Shown here: in pieces, positions 54,306 through 64,000 of the stretch | Layout of the letters: each line of letters begins with the position of its first letter | How positions within the stretch are numbered: the first letter of the stretch is position 1 | Assembly: GCA_905160935.1 (NCBI GenBank) | Contig: CAJHZI010000481.1 | Span: 2,602,001 to 2,666,000, forward strand | From: Enchytraeus crypticus | Lineage: Eukaryota > Annelida > Clitellata > Enchytraeida > Enchytraeidae | Length of the DNA: 64,000 nucleotides | Direction of reading: 5' to 3' | Notes under the pieces: generated by a model | Told to the model about the DNA's origin: nothing | Databases searched by the model: none | The model's input: only the letters and a program-made list of their open reading frames with translations | Program-made: the position numbers and the translations under genes

Positions 54306-57164
54306 TGATTAAACACATCTAGGACCAGCTAACTAAAAGTGTGAATTCGAATATAACTGTGTACATTATGAACTATAAATAGCAATTGATCACGGCTGAA
54401 TGCTTTACCACACAGCCTTACATTGTTCGCCGGATGCACAGCTACCAACTCACATAAAAAAAACACCAATAGGCCAACTCCTACTCACATTCAAGGTTTT
54501 TCAGTCTCTGTTGTGAACACAGCGTCAGCCTATTTCACATGTCATTCTGCGTCAAATCTTGACAGCCAATATAATTACATCTGGTGAACGTGTTGCCGTT
54601 ACAGCTGATCACAAGCTTACCAGCTGGTCAGGCGAGAAGGCGTATAGGCCTGGATCTATAGGTAGAGTTTGTTGTAAATTATGCTCCCTATGTTGTCTAT
54701 ACATGTGTCAGTGACTTATAAGTTTAGCAAATCTATCCATCGTATTCTTATTCTATTAGAATGTGTTCTATCCAGTTTTTCCAGATACATTTACATGTAT
54801 ACAACAGTTTTATCTGTGTCAATTTCCTTCAGCGTTTCTCTATTTGTAAATATTTCTGGCCGCCTAATCTTCCTTCATTAATCTTCTTACAATTAATCCT
54901 TACAATCTTCTTCGTTCTTCGTTTCTCTTCCAAGACAAAATATATTTCCATTTGTATTGATGTCCAAAATCTACTCTGGACGTTCTTACGTTGCCTTCGA
55001 AACCAGACTTCAAGATCTATTTGATTGAGCTGCTAATTTATTAGTTAAATTGTTTATTTATTTATTAGTTCATTGACTGGTTTAGTATTGATCGATTGGT
55101 TGTATATATTAATGACTCTATATAGTTAACTTCGAATGAATGCTTGTTAAAATTGTAAGGACAGAAGTTGCGCATTCTATAATGAATAAAATAATTGCTC
55201 GAATTTTACCGAATTTCCAATCCGAAATGAATCTCGTTTACATCAACAACGCTTTAACCTTCAAACCCTATTTAATAAATCAGTCATGACTGGCGGGACG
55301 ATTTCAAACCTCAGAGGAAAATAAATTCATCCACGTGCCTTGTCTGTAATAAGTCCAGTCCGCGGATATCAGTGAATTGCAGGACTGACAAATCCAAAGC
55401 ATCTAATAGGTCGATGGTCCACGTAATGAAATTACGAGTGACACGACACAGCACGATCTGCCAGTCACATGATCGGCTTGTGCAATGGGCATGCGACGTG
55501 CTACAATGATCCAAGCTACTATTTACATGTTCTATATTGTAGTGGACGTGGTGGTGTATTGTTTGGTATTGCTGGTAGATACAACAAATTGCGTGGTAAC
55601 TAACTGCATCATGGTAGAGTAATGCTTAGTATTGTTGATATAAGGGATGGCCTGGTGGTAAGTAAACAAGCAGTTGTGCTTCCTGACCCAGTGTGCCGTT
55701 ATGTTAAGTAACTAACTGCATGTTGTGGTGGTGTATTGTTTGGTATTGTAGATACAGGGGATGGCTTGGTGGTAACTAACTGTATTGTGGTGGTGGTGTA
55801 TTGTTAGGTTTCTGTAAAACTCAATACCACTTAAAGGAACAAATCATGCAACCACATGGCTTATACTAGTCTGGGGAAAAATTATCTTATAGGTTTTTAA
55901 TTTACTAAATTAAATTTACAAATCAAACAACCTCGTGGCTTATCTAGTGGCTCGTCTGGGAAAAATAATAAACTTTTAGAAATATATAGTAGCTGATACT
56001 GAAACAGCATAGTATCAAAAAGCACAGTTAAACCGATTGAACAATCACTCGGGGCAACTGGTTCAGAAGCACCGAAGAATTGTCTCAAAAGCCGTGGCGT
56101 AGTAAGGGGTGACAGAGGGAATATGGCCCCTCAAGCTGTTTGGTAACGTTTTCATTAAATCCTAAATATAAGTGCACACATTATATAAAGTATGTGCATC
56201 CACCATAATGCCTCAAGATTAAAGTGAAACCCAAGATTAAATCCGTGCTAAACAACAGTTCAAAGAACCTCTGACTTATTTCAAAATCATCCATGATCGA
56301 TGAACTGTTTAACGAGCATAAGCGAACTTGTCCAAAGCAGCAATAAAATGATTCATAATCATGTATGACCTATTTACTATCACCGATACACCCCTGTTAG
56401 ATTTCATTTGACTTGAGTTCGGCCGATACGCATCTTAAATATTTGTAAGATAATCACGAGGCAGAAAGTTCCAGGCAGGCCAGTCTCTGATAGTGCCTTC
56501 ATACTATAACCAATAACGAAGTTAAACTAGGATAGCATACAATACATATCTATATTATGTACATAATTAGAGAAAATAGATGTACATATACATTAATATT
56601 AACGGCATGAAGGACAATATATATGGCAGCCAGGTAACAGGCATGTGAGAGGTCTCGATAGTTTACTAGGCACGCAAAACACGTCGAAGGCTTTAGAAAT
56701 GTGATATTGACACCAAAGCGTACGCATTTTTGTCACGTTTACTCAACGCTGGATGTCCTTATTTGCCATTCGATCATTGCTGAATACAACAGTTACTGTC
56801 ATAGAAACTTCAATCATTCAATGTGATTTAAATCTGAGTTTGACACAGATGTTTGAGCGACATTATTGCACGGAATTAAATTACTATTGTAGTAATTTAA
56901 GTAACATAAAAGGAAATATACAGTATGCTGCTGCAGAGTGCCATATAACAGAGCTATTACGTACTGCATAAAAATCATACAAAAGAGTAATTTGACACAG
57001 CGATTAATTTCTTCTGAAACGTTTCAGTTTAGTAAATCAACCACAAATTTGACAAGAACTAAAGCTTTAAGGTAAGCTTTTAACTATAACTATATAGTCC
57101 AAGACACGCCTGCAACATAATAATTTGAAGACTTTCACTCAGGTGTTAGACATAAATACTGACG

Positions 57165-57280
57165 GATGGTTGAGTTAGCAGCACGCTTGTTAATAGGCAA
57201 GAGACCATGGGTTCTTAACTTCACCGCATCACCTCTGTCAGCACACTTTTACACGGAAACAGACGTTAAACTAGCTTTGT
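57165..57280 (+). mobile_element. SINE family A-like, strongly diverged
   Basis: TGGTTGAGTTAGCAGCACGC, CATGGGTTCTTAACTTCACC, CCTCTGTCAGCACACTTTTA, CGGAAACAGACGTTAAACTA. Order fits the family; identity is low. Confidence 0.5.
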
Positions 57281-57660
57281 AGCTCTATAAATACTAGAAA
57301 TTACCTTCACATACGCGCTATAATAGATATCTATAGATGAATGTATCTGTTTTAAATTTGATGATCGCCACCTCTCAAAGACGAATAATGCGTAACTCAG
57401 ATATGTAATTAACAATTTCATGAATCGGTTGGATAGAGTAATACCTAATTAATTCCATGTCATCGCCTCAAGAAGGAATGGTCAGCTATATTTGTCAACT
57501 ACATCTTCGATACTTTTACTCCGTGGTTGAGCGATTGATCGGTGGAATTGTCCTGATCTATAAGTGGAACAAAACCGATCTATGAACGAAATAACCATCG
57601 CGCATGCCATTGGAGATTTGCCATACATTTATAGCAGATTGTAAGAATCAAGTTGAATGA

Positions 57661-57772
57661 AATACTCGACCGCGGATCAATATGCGGGGGTTCAAATCCT
57701 AGGCTCGCCCGTCACTGACATCACTTTCGAGTGAGGAAACTGACGTCAACCTTAGCTTTACCAGCTTTAAGT
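57661..57772 (+). mobile_element. SINE family A, 5' truncated
   Basis: ATACTCGACCGCGGATCAAT, GGGGTTCAAATCCTAGGCTC (B box), GCCCGTCACTGACATCACTT, GAGGAAACTGACGTCAACCT. The A box is missing. Confidence 0.9.
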
Positions 57773-59439
57773 AAAATTTCCATGGCAATTTTTAAGAGTT
57801 ATCTGACTAAGAATGATTAGTGAACAACAAGAGAAAGCGCTGAGTCACGTGATTACGAAAGAGAAAGGGCGTGTCTAAAAGGCATCGGTACTGTACTTGA
57901 AAGCTTGATAATAATACACAGACTAAAAACAAGATTTTACTCTTGAAAATTGCAATCTGATACGACGTTAATCAAGTACAGCAATTGCAGACAAAGTAAA
58001 TCATTTAAAATAGTAGATTTCAATAAACTTATGTAACGCAATGTCGTGAAGTAAGAAATACAATTCAGATACTTCGTTAATAATAATAATTGTGTTCAGG
58101 AAGGCTATGAAAATCTAACATTTATTGAGTAAGTCTGAAATTGTTTGGGTGGGATGTACCATTCCAATGATTAACGTTACAGATGGCTAATAATCGTAGT
58201 GATTTATTTCAACTTGTAGCACAGACGGACTACTGTAGTATATTGCCTGTAGTAGTAGTAGTAGTAGTACTTGTTGACAAATGAAAAAATATACAAAAAA
58301 ATTAAATTAAATAAAAACAAAAATAAAATAAGATTAAAATGTAAAAATAAATTAATGGAAGGTCTCCGAAGTAAGAGACAAAGTGTAAAAATCTGAATAT
58401 TTCTACAGGACTATAGAAGTATCAATCAACAAGTTTATTAGAAAAAAAAGAAAATTGATTCAACAAGCTTTGAGAGTAGCTTTAGGTGTACTGCCTTGTA
58501 ACTGAATTTAGATTACAGGCTCAAGATTGCGTGCGTATGTATTTGCTTCCAGCACCTTTGTATGGAATAAAAACTGTAATTTGCAACATAAGACAATGTC
58601 AATTAGGTGTTCGTGCAATAAGTATAATTAATATAGTGGGATCTGTTAGTAAAAAATATCACCAGATTACAGATGCGGCAGACAATTACATGCACAATTA
58701 TAGCATAGTGTAACGAAACAACATTTAACGTTCGTTTTACTGAAATTTGTAACTAACTAATTAAAGTGGACCTACAAGACTAGTATTACAATTATTATAT
58801 AAGCATATCAATTATAAAGTATTTCAAACAGAATTTACGGCTAAATAGAACAAAACAATGCTGTTAAATGGTAAGAACAGGGACACGTAAAAATAGCTGT
58901 CGAAGAGGACTCTTGTTCTGCGAAATCTATAGGAATAAAAATACTCGAGAACTTGATCAAGAAAGGAAAGACGGTAAAGTGCCGAATGAAGGTCGATTAG
59001 TGCATATAAACATCATCACATCAACAAGCATAAGCACGTAGACAGCGGGGCGGAATTACAAGCGAATAACCAGCGAGATAAAGAATGACAAGATGGCGAC
59101 CAGCTCGAGAATTGTCCTTGAAGTCAATATTCTGCAACAGCAGCTTTTGTATCAGGAATATTTTCCTTTGCAAAAAAATACTGATCCTGCCTCACTTTAG
59201 GAACTGAATTGTGATCCAATGCAGGCACAGATATAAGTTTCAATAGTTGCTAGTAAAGTGTAGGTAAGTTTCAATAGTTGCTAGTAACGTGTAGGTAGTT
59301 ACTTAAAATGCCCATGTGTCTAGAACGTCACCGACATCGTTTTGTGTTAGAGATTGGAATTTGATTTTGTTGATTGATTGTTTCATTGATTCATTTTCCG
59401 CTCATCTATGTGCCTATTTATATCTCTATTTTTTGAAAA

Positions 59440-59562
59440 TGGGATTGGTTTTCTGGATTTTGATTTTGCACAGCTTTTTTTACCCTTTTTGCTCGTCTGC
59501 TTGGATTTGGCTATATAGTGATCGATGCGGTCACTGACGACAGTAGCACTCTAATTGGTGTT
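59440..59562 (-). mobile_element. Family G repeat, inverted
   Basis: Minus strand: CAATTAGAGTGCTACTGTCG, AAATCCAAGCAGACGAGCAA, AAGGGTAAAAAAAGCTGTGC, AAAATCAAAATCCAG. Close to 10070-10205. Confidence 0.75.
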
Positions 59563-59854
59563 ATAAATCGGCTATAAGATCGAAAAGAAAAATCCCGTCG
59601 TTTATCGATGCAGCCTTTAATCTATAACATAACTAGTAATCGGCAACATAATATTATATCGATGTCCTATAAAATTCGCCATAAGCAAAGGTATATTCCA
59701 CAACTTGATTTTCATTTGGCGCAGTCATCAAACGTTGCTTAAATAATCTAGCAAATGATAGTGAAACAATTTCTAAAACAGATGCTTGAACGATATAAAT
59801 AGAAGAAGGTGTTTTTCACCTACAAGCAGTAAATTATGCTTAGTTATGATGATG

Positions 59855-59885
<31 letters not shown>

Positions 59886-61281
59886 GTACACTTATATTCG
59901 CGCTGCGTTATGCAACATGCCACAGTAAAGCAAGTACTTACACTTTTTACTAATATTTACTAAATATAATACTCTGCCATTGATAGATTTTCAATAATAA
60001 CACTAATAATGATATTATTATAATTGCATGGATTCGCGCCAGAAGGTGAAGTGTTAGACGGCTTTCAGCGAGGTATCAATTTGGATAATAGAACACTGCA
60101 TTATTAATTATCGGCATTCGTTCAAACAACGATCTATTCTGTTGGCAAAGTAGTCACTAGTCGGTATCTAAGAGACATGAGGAGACTTGATTCAAACTCA
60201 ATCAATGGCATTTCAGTAAGTTTCAAGTTAATTCACAGCAGCCTAGTCAAGCGAATGCGACTTATAAACTCTGAAGCCATCTTTGAGTTTTTTTTATCTC
60301 ACATACGAAATGCTAATCTAAGGAGACTTAATAAAAAAGACAGAAAGAAGAAATTAGAATAACATAGAAAAAGAAAGAAAATAGACTAGAAATAAATGTG
60401 CTTGACCTGTACGAAACTAAGCAACTAGTAAAAGATAATAGATTTAAATAGAGACAAAAGATAGGGTATACACACTTCTATACACATATCAATATATACA
60501 TTATATATATAGTATTTTTATTTAAAAATAAACAGAATGTGTATACGATTATATGGGTACATGTAAATACAGTAGAAACCTAGCCAGACAGACATTTATA
60601 CATATAGTTAGGAACATCGGACTGTAACAGATGCTGTATCACTAAAGTAATAACAATCACACATCTGTACCGAGCTATTTAAACACATAATTCACTAATG
60701 AATAGTTCGGTAGCCTGAAACTTGATAGATCACAGCTTTCTAACGCACCTGACTCAACCGAGCTTGAGAACAAAACTTTGTTTCATTGTGAGCACATAGA
60801 TGAAATTTAATAATAATACGGCTTAAGTGAATGATATAAAAGAAACCCAAGCTCTGTAGTAAAGAATTTCTGACTTGAAACCATAGTTTAGGCATATAAT
60901 ATTATAAAGATATTACATTATTATAAAGATTTTTTAAAGTGAATAATAATACATTTTATTTTTAACCCAGGGTCAATACAGCGCACGAAAACTTTTGCTG
61001 ATGGACGTAGTAGACAAATTTCACTGATTAAAATTAATTCTAGAAGAGTTAACTTAATCCACAACCCTTTAACCACACACACACAGCGTTATTCACTGGA
61101 GTAAACAAGGAAATACCCGGCAAAGCTTAAGCTAGCCATTCAGAGAGTCTACCAAATCCACTGAAGTAGCCATGGATAGAGTTTTAATCTGATTATAATC
61201 GTATTAGGTCATTATCCATATTTGAAGCCTGGTTTGAAATAGATCATATATAAACAATTTCCGACTGCTTAGGTTTTTAAA

Positions 61282-61311
61282 AATTAATCGTAATATTAAT
61301 TACGATTAATT
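61282..61311. repeat. Perfect 30-bp hairpin
   Basis: AATTAATCGTAAT / ATTACGATTAATT arms around ATTA. Confidence 0.9.
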
Positions 61312-61477
61312 ACACGATCCAAAAGGACACCATCGACAGTGGAGCCTGATATTCGTCGAGCCCTAAATGAAAGTGACATTAAGATACAGGATGTTTTGCT
61401 ACTGATCCTGCCAGATATCAGGTAGGTATTATATCCTGAACAGTCCGATTTATTCTCTTTATTGATTTGAGCACATA

Positions 61478-61645
61478 GTAACGCCTCGTGGCTCAGTTTT
61501 AGAGAGCTCGTTTCTTGAACGAGAGGTCGCGAGTTCGAACCTGCTTTGTGACGTGGGTTTTTGTTTTCCGAGGGAAGCATAAAACACTAATCGTGTACAC
61601 TTGGTGGTGTCAGGCCAAAGGATAGCCGACCTTAATGTTACATTT
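61478..61645 (+). mobile_element. tRNA-derived SINE family B (Lys-CTT-like head)
   Basis: AACGCCTCGTGGCTCAGTTT, TAGAGAGCTCG, anticodon-like arm CTCGT/TTCTTGA/ACGAG with CTT in the loop, then AGTTCGAACC (B box). The T stem is mispaired, so it is not a working tRNA. The body CGTGGGTTTTTGTTTTCCGA, GTGTACACTTGGTGGTGTCA, GGCCAAAGGATAGCCGA is shared with the copy at 63825-63990. Confidence 0.87.
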
Positions 61646-63824
61646 TTTATCTAGTCCTCTTTGTGTTGACCCCTTTAATAAAACTCTCTCTAAAACTACT
61701 GCATGCTAAAAGAAAGTTTTTACTATTATTGCTGTATTGAGTGCATAAAATCAAGATTTTGTGAAGATTAAAGCTTTTTTCAAGGTACTTTAGTAACGGC
61801 AAGATTGAAACGATTCATCCAGTCTATATGGTGTTTCTGGCGAGATCCTTTCATATCCTGAACCAGAGAGAGAAATATTTACTCAAACTCCCAAGTGTAC
61901 GAACATTCATTTCTGCTTCAGGAACTAGGAACAATTTTTTTTATTCTACTCTTTCAATCTTTCGACCAAAGTAACAACTCGTGCAGTCATGAATTCGTCT
62001 GTTTCTTTTCAGTAATAATAAAATTGATTTTACAGATTTAAGATAAAGCCGACAGGTTGATACAGTCAGTGCATAGTAACGCTCGTCAACAGCATTATAG
62101 TCATCATTATCATTAGCGTCATCATCATAATCATCATCGTTAAGAATATTAGCTGACGATCACTAAGACATAATATTAATCTTCGTAAGAACATGTCTGT
62201 CATCAGCGTAACGGTTATTCTGGATCTTTCAAAACTTTAATATTTATTCAACATGTAATATTAAACATTAACTTAGCTATAACGACCTACGAGACGTTTT
62301 TTGTAATTTACAGATGCCAATTAACTATGTGAAAGCTGAAATTTAATACAATGCACTTAATCGCTTAGTTAACGCGTCGCCGCAATTGAGTGCAAAATTC
62401 AATATGTATAGAATTATTTTAGATATTAGCACCTTTAGCACACAATTCCTTATTTAATAGCGATTATACTTGCGCAACAAATAAAAAAATTCAGACATAA
62501 TTTTAAAATCTATGCACCTAAAGTTGCTATTTAAATGGTTCCCTGCTAGGGTGAGGTAGTAAAGATCAATTATAGAAGTTTGCTGTAGCCAGCAGTAAAC
62601 GAGAAATCATTTAATAGAGGACTGATATACCGAACAATAAGCATGTTTGATCAAATTTCCATATTACACAATATATATACTGAAAAGAATAACAAAGAAC
62701 TATTATACGCTGCTCTATCATAGTCAAATTAGAACAAAGAACAGAAGTGCTTTGAAGCTGCAAGAAAAATATCTTTGAACTTGATAAAGAAAATGGGAGG
62801 TCCAAAAATAATGGACTGCAATCCAAATTATGGTGCTTGAAGAACATTTTCTCAGCATTTTCCTGTAAACTGACAGATCTTGGTTGAATTAATGACGACA
62901 CATGATATAAAATTTCAGCGTCTCAAATCATCATTATTGTTTTAGAGACATTCCAATGAGAAAGAAACAACGAAATGAGTCTTGAGTGTTTACTACAAGA
63001 TGCGGTTGAAAAAAAGAAACGCAAGGAAAAATTATTTGCGAATAACCGGGACAAGGCTGTTGGGAAATTTAATAGCTCATCATACATTGAGATGAAAATA
63101 AAAGTATGAAAGAATTACATGTCGTTAAGGCGCCGTTAATCAGAACATTGAAATATAAGGATAGTGAGAGAGAGAGAAGGAAAACAGGTAGTTTTCAATT
63201 TATTCAAAAACAATTTTGTTTAAAACTCAAAAATGGATCTTAGCATTGGTACAGCAAGATTCGCCTTCGGAGTAAATTTCAACTAAATGTACTACATACA
63301 GAATGGAAAGTTGGGCAAGAAGTACGCACATCTACTAAAATGGCAGCATTTCTTTTTCAATAATAATTTTAGTCTTATACAGATACGTATATGAATAACG
63401 TGACAAGTGGTATAATAGCGAAAACTCTTTGAATTAATATCATAGAAAACTTGTCACGTTACTCAACTGAGAGAAAAGACTGAATAAACTGCATGTAAAA
63501 TATCTACTAAAAATTATTTTTGGGAAAACAGAAATTTCAACGCAGAATAATAAATAAGCGAAAGGAAAAACTTCGACAATGATTAATTGATTAGATGATG
63601 ATTATTAGTGAATAGATTTTGCTTTGAGATTGTAGTGAAATTTATGTGCGGGATTATCAAACTAATGGTAAAGTGGTCGCCAGTTTTTGAAAGAGAAAGT
63701 TTGATCTGCTGTCTGGCATTGTGACTGATTAGATCATATCCAACACAGACATAAAAAAAACTTCCGTTTAACGTGCGGTATATCCCTATTCGGATCAATT
63801 CGTAGGGGTCTAGATAGGAAATGG

Positions 63825-63990
63825 AACATTAAGATCGGCTATCCATTGGCGTGACACCACCAAATATACACGAACAGGTTTTTATTAGCCCCTCGAAAGA
63901 GAAAAACCCATGTCGTAGCGCAGTCTCGAACTAGCGACCTCTCGTTCAAGAGGCGAGCTCTCTACCACTGCAGAGGCGTTCCTAATCTAA
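63825..63990 (-). mobile_element. tRNA-derived SINE family B, second copy
   Basis: Minus strand: GGAACGCCTCTGCAGTGGTA, GAGAGCTCGCCTCTTGAACG, AGAGGTCGCTAGTTCGAGAC, CATGGGTTTTTCTCTTTCGA, TATATTTGGTGGTGTCACGC, CAATGGATAGCCGA. Same layout as 61478-61645, in opposite orientation near the window end. Confidence 0.87.
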
Positions 63991-64000
63991 TGGAGACATA

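Larger units (their letters stand above)
48911..64000. other. Upstream intron or 5' flank of mkx
   Basis: About 15 kb with no exon I can support. It holds family D (49005-49275), a 26-bp minisatellite (49707-49880), SINE A copies (51585-51715, 57165-57280, 57661-57772), a G-rich run (52608-52636), family G (54243-54305, 59440-59562), imperfect GTGGTGGTGTATTGTTTGGT repeats (55540-55810), hairpins and SINE B copies. Open frames of 60-122 codons (for example 50121-50489 on -) look random. The first mkx exon may be hidden here. Confidence 0.55.

Noticed and set aside
61478..61555. Functional tRNA-Lys(CTT) gene
   Set aside because: The T stem is mispaired and the same head plus body occurs again at 63825-63990, so it is a SINE.

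Overview
This is a eukaryotic window: AT-rich, intron-rich and full of short interspersed and tandem repeats. It comes from a bilaterian animal, most likely an invertebrate; I cannot place the species. No prokaryotic feature is present. The gene models below were built by reading exons in all frames and requiring splice phases to match.

Region 1 (1 to about 25,030, + strand) is the 3' half of a laminin beta-chain gene. An exon end at 1-15 and sixteen further exons join in one frame with no break: 952 codons plus a stop, running from the end of one laminin EGF-like (LE) repeat through seven complete LE repeats (matching LE7-LE13 of vertebrate beta1), the coiled-coil arm with the Cys-rich beta knob, and a C-terminal tail with the Cys used to link to gamma. 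A second complete C-terminal exon lies 3.2 kb further on (22652-22791). It has the same acceptor phase, aligns without gaps to the first terminal exon and has its own stop. The gene therefore appears able to make two laminin beta C termini by alternative terminal exons. This is the most interesting system in the window.

Region 2 (26,948-35,495, + strand) is a four-exon gene for an unrecognised protein of about 419 residues: a Ser/Pro-rich N terminus, an acidic middle and a more conserved-looking C terminus.

Region 3 (35,496-43,571) is intergenic, with SINE copies, hairpins and no recognised gene.

Region 4 (43,572-48,910, - strand) is most of a Mohawk (Mkx) TALE homeobox gene: four exons, including the divided homeodomain, the RYLNDS block and the small last exon with the YWKEI motif. 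Its 5' exon or exons were not found and may lie in 48,911-64,000 or beyond.

Several introns carry minisatellites whose repeat unit contains or abuts a splice site. In three cases the array contains copies of the splice junction itself: the acceptors of laminin exons at 641 and 13359, and the donor of the Mkx exon ending at 46383. At least three tRNA-derived SINE families, two other dispersed families with GAT or TTA microsatellite tails, a small TIR element and many simple repeats account for most other structure.
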